Shown: positions 26,319 through 34,210 of the stretch, piece by piece
How the letters are laid out: each line of letters begins with the position of its first letter
Position numbering within the stretch: the first letter of the stretch is position 1
Assembly: GCA_910586715.1 (NCBI GenBank)
Contig: CAJUJG010000003.1
Location: 40,656-104,655, forward strand
Direction of reading: 5' to 3'
Source of the DNA: an uncultured Lachnospiraceae bacterium
GTDB taxonomy: Bacteria; Bacillota; Clostridia; Lachnospirales; Lachnospiraceae
Length of the DNA stretch: 64,000 nt
The notes under the pieces: generated by a model
What the model saw: only the letters and a program-made list of their open reading frames with translations
Database searches by the model: none
Told to the model about the DNA's origin: nothing
Made by a program: the position numbers and the translations under genes

Positions 26319-28604
26319 CTATCCCTGATATAATCCGCTTTCCATAACCGCCTTATAATATGCCGCCAAAGGAATAAAGCACTGTCCAAAGTTTTTCGGA
26401 CTGCCGGTGCCCGCTACAACCGCATCTCCATATATGGTCTTTTTCCCAAGCGAACTGCCTGACGGTGCGTGCAGCGCCTTTTTGAACGTCTGTTCTCCGT
26501 ATTTCAAATAGCCTGCATCCCCTGTCAGCTCATAGGCAATGACAAGCGACTCCAGCAAAAGTGTATTTGTTCCAAGTCTGTTTAAACTTGGCAGCTCCTT
26601 ATAATAAAACAGTCCCGTGCGCTCCATATAGAAGTTTTCAATCAAATCGTCCACCGCATTGACCATCATTTCCTTTAATTCCATACTTGGAAATACACGG
26701 TAATAGCGCATCAGACTGCCTACCGCCACCGAGATCATAAAGCCAACACGAATCACCGTGTTATCCGTGTACGGCGCAAGCCAGTATCCACCGTACTGTT
26801 CACCCCATACCCTGAAATCCTGTACGATTTTGTCCGCCTTCGCAAGCCACTTTCTGTCGTTCGTTTCCACATAGAGCGCCGTCAGGGAACGAAGCGCCCA
26901 GCCTGTTTCCCGTGCATTCACCTCACCGACCTTTGCGTACATCGGCGTATCCAAAAGCCGCATCACATTCTCGCCGATGCCAAGCGCCGTTTCCAGCCCC
27001 CGCTCGTCACCCGTAAAATGATAATAGTCCAAAAGCCCCTCCACCCACTGGTGCGAGCAGACCATCAAATCCTCCTGCCGTCTGACATTGCCGCGGCAAT
27101 GCCCGTTCGTATGCTCCCACTGTCCACCCAAAAACAGCGGGTTTTCACTAAAATGACACACGTCCACGTCCATCCAGTGGCTGACTGCCGCGATATTGTA
27201 ATCAAGGAAACGCCGTGTCCCGTTCCTTACATATAATAGAGCGCAGGCGTGCGGAAAGTCGTACTCGTTATTACTCCATACCAAATCGCCGCCGCCCCTG
27301 CCCTGCGTCGTGTAATTCATATCCGGAGAATCGCCGAAATTCAGCATTCCGTACGCCCGTGCATGACCGTCCGCATTGGCAATCAACATCTGCTCCGCTT
27401 CCGGAAGAAATTTCTCCGTAAAAATATCAATATAACAGCCTGATGCCTGGTGCACCTTGGGCAGCACATACGATCTGTCCGGCATCTGATAAATCAGACT
27501 ACGGTTATCAAGCGCCTCAAGCGTCTCCTTGGCGTCATGGAAATGCAGCAAAAACTTCTGCTCCCGCGACATCCCCGGCTCCATAACCACCTTGTCCACG
27601 CCCTCAGGAACAAGCATCACCGAAACGCCTTCGCTGTCAGCGCGCACCGCTTTAGGATAATTTTGCTGCGCCTGAAAAATTGTCGCACACACGCCGCCAT
27701 CTTTATCTGTACTGTCCGCAAAGAACGTTCCGTAGAAGACCTCCGCAAAATGCTCATTAGACTCATATACCAAACTGTTCGCATCGGCACACACTGAAAG
27801 CGCTTCTCCGTTTTGGCTGATTACAAAGTCCGTCTTATAGTTTGAGGACGCCGCACAAGTCCTAATTTCTGACACTTGTGTCATTTTTTTGCCGTTATCT
27901 GTATCACTGTCTTTATTGGAAAGCTTTACGTCAAACACAAGTGATGTAATCGGAAGCTGCGACGAAGTCGTATTGATAATCCGGTAAGAAACCTCTATCC
28001 ACGGCTTTTTCGCATATGCCGTCAATTTTACCTCAAAATCAACATGCTCCGCGGTATCTCCCATAGATATATTGGTACCCCTTGCCTTTAAAATTGTACA
28101 TACTGCACCGCTTTCCACAATGCTCCATTTGCCGATTCGCATATGATACCGGCTTCCCTGCGCACCGCAAAGCACGGGACCTGCGAACTGCTCTTTATCA
28201 TACTGCCGCTCCTGTGTCCGAATATGGCGGAAAATGCTGTCGCTATTGTTTTCAACAGCAAAAGCGACAGCGCCCGTATCAATGCAAATCCCATTTTCCC
28301 CCTGTACCGTCTCTATGACAAACATGTCTGCGTCCTGCACTTCCTGCACGTTTGTGTCACAAATCAGAACTGTGTCTTTGTTAGCAGGCAAATCCGCAAG
28401 AAACCGCAGAAACATGAATTTTACGCTTCCGTCATCATGCCGCGACGTCACTTTTTTTTGGATCGGCAGCACACTGTTATTTTGCAGCACCGCTACCTTG
28501 TCCAAATCATAAAGTGTGCCCTTTTTCATCGGAATGCCAATAAAACAGGGTTCCGCTTTACGCTCATATCTGTAAAGTTTGTCAACGTGAATTTCAATTC
28601 TCAT
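26319..28604 (-). CDS. PcRGLX/YetA-like protein, probable exo-rhamnogalacturonan lyase
   Basis: A 761-residue protein with an N-terminal RIFT-barrel segment (CFIGIPMKKGTLYD near residue 20), a central beta-sandwich (about 170-360) and a C-terminal alpha/alpha toroid (from about 400, with GHCRGNVRRQEDL and repeated helical pairs). This three-domain order is that of the PcRGLX (PL26) and YetA family, which removes residues from the ends of rhamnogalacturonan I. No signal peptide is seen, implying intracellular action on imported oligosaccharides. The ATG at 28604, preceded by AAGGAG, fits the family start; an upstream in-frame ATG at 28679 adds unrelated residues. The importer and acetylesterase at 41-46 kb suit the same substrate. 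Confidence 0.8.
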   Translation of the reverse strand: MRIEIHVDKLYRYERKAEPCFIGIPMKKGTLYDLDKVAVLQNNSVLPIQKKVTSRHDDGSVKFMFLRFLADLPANKDTVLICDTNVQEVQDADMFVIETVQGENGICIDTGAVAFAVENNSDSIFRHIRTQERQYDKEQFAGPVLCGAQGSRYHMRIGKWSIVESGAVCTILKARGTNISMGDTAEHVDFEVKLTAYAKKPWIEVSYRIINTTSSQLPITSLVFDVKLSNKDSDTDNGKKMTQVSEIRTCAASSNYKTDFVISQNGEALSVCADANSLVYESNEHFAEVFYGTFFADSTDKDGGVCATIFQAQQNYPKAVRADSEGVSVMLVPEGVDKVVMEPGMSREQKFLLHFHDAKETLEALDNRSLIYQMPDRSYVLPKVHQASGCYIDIFTEKFLPEAEQMLIANADGHARAYGMLNFGDSPDMNYTTQGRGGGDLVWSNNEYDFPHACALLYVRNGTRRFLDYNIAAVSHWMDVDVCHFSENPLFLGGQWEHTNGHCRGNVRRQEDLMVCSHQWVEGLLDYYHFTGDERGLETALGIGENVMRLLDTPMYAKVGEVNARETGWALRSLTALYVETNDRKWLAKADKIVQDFRVWGEQYGGYWLAPYTDNTVIRVGFMISVAVGSLMRYYRVFPSMELKEMMVNAVDDLIENFYMERTGLFYYKELPSLNRLGTNTLLLESLVIAYELTGDAGYLKYGEQTFKKALHAPSGSSLGKKTIYGDAVVAGTGSPKNFGQCFIPLAAYYKAVMESGLYQG

Positions 28605-28799
28605 CGTAATCGTGCTCCTTTCTATGCCTGCTGTCAATAAACTACTTTTCATTATAAAACGAACTCTTACATTTCTCAACTTTTTTTAAACTGTCCCCTA
28701 AAAAAAACTTAAAATTGTGTATTTTTTAAATGACATTCATATTATATAGTTATAAAATGTAAAGAATATTCAAAAAGAACATGAAAAACGGGGGAACAC

Positions 28800-29654
28800 A
28801 TGAAAAAAATCGCACTGATTAACGACTTGTCCGGATTTGGAAAATGCTCGCTCACCGCGGCAATTTCCGTCGTATCCGTTATGGGAATTCATGCCGTGCC
28901 GCTGCCTACGGCTGTTTTGTCTGCACAAACGGGCTTTCCGAGCTTTTACTGCGACGACTACACAGACCGCATGGATTTCTTTACGGACGAATGGAAAAAA
29001 ATGGGTGCAGACTTTGACGGGATTCATTCCGGCTACCTTGCAGGTCCAAGTCAAATAAAAAAGGTGCTCCGCTTTTTAGATACATTTCAGACAAACGCCT
29101 CAATTTACCTCGCAGACCCCGTCATGGGCGACGACGGCAGGCACATTAAGGCATTCAGCCAAGAGCTTTTGGACGGAATGAAACAGCTCTGCGCACGTGC
29201 AACCATTACGACGCCTAATCTAACGGAGCTTTGCCTTTTAACGGGAACAGACTATGCAAAGCTTACAGCATTTGCAGATACAGACGATTATCTCACGCGC
29301 ATCTTAGACGTTGCAAAACAGCTTTTAAATGCAATGCCAAATAACGCATGTTCACTCATCACCGGCATTATCCGGCATACGGAAGACGGCTCTTTTATAG
29401 GAAACATGGCAGTAACCCAGGACAACTGCTTCTATCACGAGACACCCTATATCCCGCAAAGTTTTTCGGGCACGGGAGACCTTTTTGCGGCGGTAATCTG
29501 TGCATCTTTGGTAAACGGTCTGAGCGTGGAAGCTGCAGCAAAAAAAGCGGCTTTCTTTTTAAAACCCGCCATCGAAGACGCCGTGGCAGAACAAATTGAG
29601 AGCAATCACGGAGTCGATTTTGAAAAATATCTTGGACGGCTGATTGCAGTCTGA
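28800..29654 (+). CDS. Pyridoxamine/pyridoxal kinase
   Basis: A 284-residue ribokinase-fold kinase of the pyridoxal/pyridoxamine group. The N-terminal INDLSGFGKCSL and FPSFYCDDYTD are typical, as are the DPVMGDDG motif (near residue 107) and the anion-hole/catalytic GTGDLFAA near residue 228. It phosphorylates B6 vitamers to give PLP or PMP. It opens a plus-strand run followed by a mini-ORF, an ECF transporter S component and a radical SAM gene. The pairing with an S component suggests, but does not prove, that the transporter brings in a B6 vitamer. GGGGG lies before the ATG. Confidence 0.9.
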   Translation: MKKIALINDLSGFGKCSLTAAISVVSVMGIHAVPLPTAVLSAQTGFPSFYCDDYTDRMDFFTDEWKKMGADFDGIHSGYLAGPSQIKKVLRFLDTFQTNASIYLADPVMGDDGRHIKAFSQELLDGMKQLCARATITTPNLTELCLLTGTDYAKLTAFADTDDYLTRILDVAKQLLNAMPNNACSLITGIIRHTEDGSFIGNMAVTQDNCFYHETPYIPQSFSGTGDLFAAVICASLVNGLSVEAAAKKAAFFLKPAIEDAVAEQIESNHGVDFEKYLGRLIAV

Positions 29655-29699
29655 CAAGGATAAAAATAGAACAATAAAATCAAAAAAGAGGAGATTACT

Positions 29700-29780
29700 G
29701 TGAAAAATAAATTTTTCACAGGGCAAATTTGTGCTTACGCCCAAATTCGCAGGTATATCAAGAAAGGAGAATTAATATGA
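29700..29780 (+). CDS. Mini-ORF of 26 codons, conserved with one at 23.3 kb
   Basis: A GTG at 29700 follows AGAGGAG at six bases, an excellent site. The frame ends in TGA at 29778-29780, overlapping the ATG of the ECF gene (ATGA). The peptide contains MKN, FFT, QICA and AQIRRYIK, as in the mini-ORF at 23281-23364. The encoded RNA can also form a TGTGAAAAAT/ATTTTTCACA-type hairpin. Either a real micropeptide coupling translation across the junction, or a palindromic repeat that inserts in frame. Confidence 0.55.
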   Translation: MKNKFFTGQICAYAQIRRYIKKGELI

Positions 29781-30325
29781 AAGCAAACACAACCACAAAG
29801 GCAAAAGTATCACAATCCGCCAAAATGCGCTATGTGACACTCACAGGGCTTATGGCAGCAATGATTGCACTGATGACTGCCTATATCTGCCACATTCCAA
29901 CTGGCATAAACGGCGGATATATCCATTTCGGCGACTCACTCATCTACATTGCAGCCACACTGCTTCCCACACCGTACGCACTTGCCGCGGCGGCAATCGG
30001 CGGCGGTCTTGCGGACTTGATGACAGCCCCCATATGGGCACCCGCAACAATTGTCATAAAGATGCTGATTACCATTCCGTTTACAAATAAACAGGCAAAA
30101 ATTATCACGCCGCGAAACGTGATTGCAACCGTGATTGCCTATTTTATCTCCGGCATCTGTTACTTTTTTGCCGAATATCTTCTGTTTGGCTCCTTTGGAA
30201 GTGCATTTATCGCATCAATGTCCGGAAGCCTGATTCAGTCGGGAGGAAGCGCGGTATTCTTCATAATATTCGGACTTGCGCTTGACAAGGTACATATTAA
30301 GGGCAGGCTGAACAGCCAACCATAA
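29777..30325 (+). CDS. ECF transporter S component
   Basis: A 182-residue integral membrane protein with about six membrane segments and the S-component features: a short cytosolic N-terminus, GGYIHFGDSLIYIAATLLPTPYA and a Gly-rich AAAIGGGLADL loop. S components bind a vitamin and dock with the shared EcfA/EcfT module, which is not in this window. The gene lies between a pyridoxamine kinase and a radical SAM gene, so vitamin B6 is the first guess for cargo. The ATG at 29777 has AAAGGAG upstream and overlaps the mini-ORF stop. Confidence 0.85.
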   Translation: MKANTTTKAKVSQSAKMRYVTLTGLMAAMIALMTAYICHIPTGINGGYIHFGDSLIYIAATLLPTPYALAAAAIGGGLADLMTAPIWAPATIVIKMLITIPFTNKQAKIITPRNVIATVIAYFISGICYFFAEYLLFGSFGSAFIASMSGSLIQSGGSAVFFIIFGLALDKVHIKGRLNSQP

Positions 30326-30361
30326 ACCAGCAGCACGAGAAAGGAGCATTGACACGGCATT

Positions 30362-30958
30362 ATGGCAGACATTTTATACACCTATAAAAACCAAGTTTAC
30401 GCAAATATTACAAACAAATGCGACTGCAGCTGCACCTTCTGCATACGTTCCCTAAAGGACAGCGTAGGCGATGCCGAAACGCTTTGGCACCAAAAAGATC
30501 CGACACTGAAGGAAATCAAAACAGCTATTGACAATTTTGATTTTACTGGATACGATGAGCTTGTTTTCTGCGGCTACGGAGAACCGACCTGCGCGCTTGA
30601 TATTCTGCTTGCATGCGCCAAATATGCAAAGGAACAGTATGGGCTGAATATTCGTTTGAACACAAACGGACTCTGTAATCTCTATCACGGGCGAAATATC
30701 GTGCCTGAACTTGCCGCCGTGATTGACAGCGTTTCCATTAGCCTGAACGCGCCGACCGCCGAACAGTACGACGCCGTAACAAGACCGCAGTTTGAAAACG
30801 CGTTTCCGGCGCTGCTTGAATTTGCCTCGCTTGCGCAGGCGGCATTTGCGCACACGCAGTTATCCATTGTAGATGTACTTCCCGCGGATGAAATCGCAGA
30901 ATGCCAGCGAATTGCGGATGAACGGGGCATTTATTTAAAAATCCGAAAATACAGTTAA
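30362..30958 (+). CDS. Radical SAM protein (TatD-associated type)
   Basis: A short radical SAM protein (198 residues). The cluster motif CDCSCTFC supplies the CX3CX2C cysteines near residue 22, with NITNK in front; FCGYGEPT (about 70-77) is the SAM-binding GGE-like region and LNTNG follows. It resembles the small group often encoded beside TatD nucleases. The reaction is unknown. It ends 18 bases before a hairpin likely to be its terminator. No TatD gene is visible nearby. Confidence 0.85.
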   Translation: MADILYTYKNQVYANITNKCDCSCTFCIRSLKDSVGDAETLWHQKDPTLKEIKTAIDNFDFTGYDELVFCGYGEPTCALDILLACAKYAKEQYGLNIRLNTNGLCNLYHGRNIVPELAAVIDSVSISLNAPTAEQYDAVTRPQFENAFPALLEFASLAQAAFAHTQLSIVDVLPADEIAECQRIADERGIYLKIRKYS

Positions 30959-30976
30959 GAAACTTATTTGATAACC

Positions 30977-31006
30977 TGCACCGTTTTCCATAATGAAGAC
31001 GGTGCA
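30977..31006 (+). terminator. Hairpin after the radical SAM gene
   Basis: TGCACCGT (30977-30984) pairs with ACGGTGCA (30999-31006), followed by the T-rich ATTTATTTGACTTT. Position after the stop at 30958 fits a weak intrinsic terminator for the kinase/ECF/radical SAM run. Confidence 0.6.
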
Positions 31007-31095
31007 ATTTATTTGACTTTCGTCTCACAATATGATATACCCGATTTAGACAAGGTACATCAAAATGTACGGATAAAAGAAAGAAGGAACAGATT

Positions 31096-32268
31096 ATGAA
31101 AATAGAACCATCAAAACGTCTCTCACATTTCCAAACAGGAATTTTCGCCGCATTGGACGCCAAAAAGGACGCTCTGCTCAAAACCGGAAAAAAGGTCTAC
31201 AACCTTTCCGTAGGAACACCCGATTTTCCCGTGTTTCCTCATATTCAGCAGGCACTGGTCAATGCTGCCAAAGACCCCGAAAACTTCCACTATGCCCTCA
31301 GGGATCTGCCCGAGTTGACGCAAGCCGTTCAGGCATACTATCAAAAACGCTTCGGCGTTACGCTTTCCTTGGACGAAATCACTTCCGTAAACGGCTCGCA
31401 GGAAGGCATTGCCCATATCGGTATGGCACTGTGCAATGAGGGGGACGTCGTTCTTTTGCCGAACCCTGGATACCCCGTCTTTGAAGTCGGTGCGTATTTT
31501 GGATATGCCGAACAGTATTTCTATGATTTGAAGGAAGAAAACCAATTTCTCCCGCGTTTTGACGAAATCCCGGAAGATATTGCAAGGCGCGCAAAATATA
31601 TCATGGTTTCCTACCCGTACAATCCGGTCTGTGCGGTGGCGCCGCGCAAATTTTACGACGAGCTGATCGCCTTTGCGAAACAGTACAATATCATCATCGT
31701 ACACGACAATGCCTACTCGGACATTATCTACGACAATGTATACGGCGGCTCATTCTTAGAGCTTCCCGGGGCGAAAGAAATCGGCGTAGAGCTGTTTTCG
31801 CTCTCAAAATCCTTTAACCTCACAGGCGCAAGGGTATCCTTTGTAGTCGGAAACAAAGACGTGGTGGACGCCGTGAAATTGTTGCGCTCACAGTACGATT
31901 TCGGTATGTTCCTACCGACGCAGCACGCCGCTATCGCCGCGCTTACCGGTCCGCTCGACGGCGTAAAGGAACAATGCCAAAAATACCAGGAACGCCGTGA
32001 CGTGCTCTGCAACGGACTGCGCGCAATCGGCTGGGACGTACGAAAAAGCGAAGGCACCATGTTTGCATGGGCGAAAATCCCGCCCAATTTCAGCTCATCA
32101 CAGGAGTTTTGTATGGAATTAATGGAGCGGACAGGCGTTATCTGTACACCCGGCGATGCATTCGGCAGCATGGGCGAAGGATACGTGCGCTTTGCGCTCG
32201 TACTTCCCGTGGAAACGCTTCGGGAAGCAATTGATGTGATTAACAGGAGCGGAATCATCCGGCGCTAG
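31096..32268 (+). CDS. PLP-dependent class I/II aminotransferase
   Basis: A 390-residue fold-type I aminotransferase. Visible features: LSVGTPDFP near the start, LPNPGYPVF, substrate/cofactor residues in SYPYNPVC and HDNAYSD, and the PLP lysine K238 in SLSKSFNLTGAR. It is closest in pattern to the DapL/aspartate-type branch, but the exact substrate cannot be told from sequence alone. A plain AAGGA site precedes the ATG. Its 3' end overlaps the convergent regulator gene by 14 bases. Confidence 0.9.
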   Translation: MKIEPSKRLSHFQTGIFAALDAKKDALLKTGKKVYNLSVGTPDFPVFPHIQQALVNAAKDPENFHYALRDLPELTQAVQAYYQKRFGVTLSLDEITSVNGSQEGIAHIGMALCNEGDVVLLPNPGYPVFEVGAYFGYAEQYFYDLKEENQFLPRFDEIPEDIARRAKYIMVSYPYNPVCAVAPRKFYDELIAFAKQYNIIIVHDNAYSDIIYDNVYGGSFLELPGAKEIGVELFSLSKSFNLTGARVSFVVGNKDVVDAVKLLRSQYDFGMFLPTQHAAIAALTGPLDGVKEQCQKYQERRDVLCNGLRAIGWDVRKSEGTMFAWAKIPPNFSSSQEFCMELMERTGVICTPGDAFGSMGEGYVRFALVLPVETLREAIDVINRSGIIRR

Positions 32269-32587
32269 CAAGAAATTTTTTAACATACGCCAAAAGCCGT
32301 TTATAGATTAATTTATTTTCCGATATTTCTACAAGCCATAACCTCTCATCTTTTTGAAGAAGAAAATCTTCCATATGCAGCCCAAGGATACCGCTGAGAA
32401 TAAATAAATGATCCACTGACGGCAGATTCTGCCCTTTATACCAGCGATAAATGGGCTGCGGACAGGAAAGCCCAAGCTTGTGCTGCATTTCGGAAACGGA
32501 GTATCCGGCTTCACTTACAAGCCTTTTAATTAAATGTCCTGTCATAACCATGTCCAGCGAAGTAAATTGGAGTTGCGGTTTGCTCAT
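32255..32587 (-). CDS. XRE-family helix-turn-helix regulator
   Basis: A 110-residue protein with an N-terminal XRE HTH: LIKRLVSEAGYSVSEMQHKLGL...PIYRWYKGQNLPSVDHLFILSGILG. The C-terminal 45 residues are basic. The ATG at 32587, with AGGAG nine bases upstream, is chosen; longer in-frame starts lack a site. It converges on the aminotransferase, overlapping its 3' end. No target operator is evident. Confidence 0.85.
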   Translation of the reverse strand: MSKPQLQFTSLDMVMTGHLIKRLVSEAGYSVSEMQHKLGLSCPQPIYRWYKGQNLPSVDHLFILSGILGLHMEDFLLQKDERLWLVEISENKLIYKRLLAYVKKFLASAG

Positions 32588-32790
32588 TTGTGGAATCTCC
32601 TTTTCGAACATATTTTCTGTAATAATTATAGGATATTTCCATATGAAAGTAAATAGTTTTTCGCACAATCCTTTTGGATTTTTAATCCAACGAGATTTCA
32701 CACATTTTTCACAAAATATACGTTCTTTGGACACATTTATCCTGTAAGATAAGGATTGTTAACAGGAAACATACCTTTTCCCTTTTTTTG

Positions 32791-32820
32791 AGGCTTCGGT
32801 TCCCCGCCGAAGTCTTTTTT
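32791..32820 (+). terminator. Intrinsic terminator
   Basis: GGCTTCGG (32792-32799) pairs with CCGAAGTC (32807-32814), followed by six Ts. It faces plus-strand transcription. The same T-run is also the first arm of the hairpin split by the MITE. Confidence 0.75.
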
Positions 32821-32830
32821 ACTTTATAGG

Positions 32831-32988
32831 ATTAGGGTGTCAAAAGGTCTGAATTTCCCTTGCAGGCTAATTTTCCCAATCTTGCACCACAATATCTATC
32901 AACGATGCGCCGCATCGCCTCAAGATATTGTGGCACAATCTTTAAAAAATTATCTCTGCAATGAAAATGGACCTTTTGACACCCTAAT
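32831..32988. mobile_element. 158-bp MITE with 9-bp target duplication
   Basis: Both ends are inverted copies, ATTAGGGTGTCAAAAGGTC at the left and its complement at 32970-32988; the interior stays largely self-complementary (CCACAATATCT with AGATATTGTGG). It is flanked by the direct repeat CTTTATAGG at 32822-32830 and 32989-32997. It has no coding capacity. Taking out the element and one target copy restores a 17-bp hairpin (32815-32830 plus 32998-33022), so the insertion split a bidirectional terminator. Confidence 0.85.
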
Positions 32989-33088
32989 CTTTATAGGAAA
33001 TTACGTCCTATAAAGTAAAAAACCCTCCGGGGGATGCGCACTCCGCGCTAAGGAATATGGTTGCTAAAGCAACCGCGCTCCGGCGCGA

Positions 33089-33114
33089 GAGTCCGGCGAG
33101 CCGGACTCTTTTTT
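33089..33114 (+). terminator. Intrinsic terminator
   Basis: GAGTCCGGC (33089-33097) pairs with GCCGGACTC (33100-33108), followed by six Ts. It faces plus-strand transcription and abuts the 3' end of the aldo/keto reductase gene. Between 33023 and 33088 lie two further small hairpins (GGTTGCT/GCAACC and CGCGCTCCGGCGCG). Confidence 0.75.
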
Positions 33115-34210
33115 ATTTCAGTGCCGCAATCTCCTGCAAATGCCGCGGAATATCAATGTGCTGCGGACAGTTCCTGACACATTGCCCGCATCCGATACAG
33201 TCCGCCGCCGTTCCTTTGCCAAACGTCGCCCGCTCATAATACATCCGCGAAAAATTTCCGTTCACCTTATAATTATTGTACACGCCAAAAAGACCGGGAA
33301 CCGCAATCGTTTTCGGACATACCTCCGTACAGTATCCGCACGCCGTACACGGAATACTCATCCGCATATTAATTATCTCTGCCACCTCCGCTAAGAGCGC
33401 TCTCTCCTCAGCGCTCAGCGGCTTTGGATCATTCATCGTCTTCACATTTTCTGACACCTGTGTCATATTGCTCATACCGCTCAGCACCATCATCACATTG
33501 TCAAGCCCTGCCGCAAACCGAAGCGCATAAGATGCCGCCGACGCATCACAATTGTACTCCTGCAAACGCTTCTGCGCCTCTTCGGGAAGCTGCGCAAGCG
33601 TGCCGCCCTTTACAGGCTCCATAACAATCACGGGTTTTTTATGCTTCACCGCCGTTTCATAACACTTCCTTGACTGTATAATTTGATTTTCCCAATCAAG
33701 ATAATTCACCTGAAGCTGCACAAAGTCAACCTCCGGATGCTCTGTCAGAATTTCATCGAGTGTCCTTGCATCATCATGAAACGAAAAACCAAAGTTTTTA
33801 ATCTTCCCTTCGTCCTTCTTTCGCATCGCAAATTCAAATCCGTGAAATTCCTTTGTTTTCTGATACCGGTCTTTTCCCATATTATGCATCAGGTAATAGT
33901 CAAAATACCCTACCCCTGTACGCTCAAGCTGCCGCTCAAAATACATCGGATACTCATCGGCAGACTTGACAATCACGGTCGGCATTTTATCCGCAAACAC
34001 ATAACTGCTCCTGTCGTATCGCTCCACAAGCGCTTTTCTAAGCGCCTCCTCCGACCGCTCCTCATGGTACAAATATGCCGTGTCAAAATAACAAAAGCCC
34101 GCCTGCATAAACAAATCCACCATTTTATTCAGCTCTTCGTAATCAATCGACGTTTTATCCTCAAAATTTTTCAGCGGCAAACGCATTGCTCCAAATCCCA
34201 GTTTTTTCAT
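33113..34210 (-). CDS. Aldo/keto reductase with C-terminal 4Fe-4S ferredoxin domain
   Basis: A 365-residue protein. The aldo/keto reductase barrel covers about 1-275, with catalytic D43 and Y48 in DTAYLY and the lysine and histidine expected later (ADKMP, YYLMHN). A ferredoxin-like tail has CTACGYCTEVCP and CIGCGQCVRNCP, two 4Fe-4S sites. Such fused enzymes are common in anaerobic Firmicutes; the electron donor and substrate are unknown. Its ATG overlaps the murF stop by four bases (ATGA), an unusual coupling of a redox enzyme to a cell-wall gene. Confidence 0.92.
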   Translation of the reverse strand: MKKLGFGAMRLPLKNFEDKTSIDYEELNKMVDLFMQAGFCYFDTAYLYHEERSEEALRKALVERYDRSSYVFADKMPTVIVKSADEYPMYFERQLERTGVGYFDYYLMHNMGKDRYQKTKEFHGFEFAMRKKDEGKIKNFGFSFHDDARTLDEILTEHPEVDFVQLQVNYLDWENQIIQSRKCYETAVKHKKPVIVMEPVKGGTLAQLPEEAQKRLQEYNCDASAASYALRFAAGLDNVMMVLSGMSNMTQVSENVKTMNDPKPLSAEERALLAEVAEIINMRMSIPCTACGYCTEVCPKTIAVPGLFGVYNNYKVNGNFSRMYYERATFGKGTAADCIGCGQCVRNCPQHIDIPRHLQEIAALK

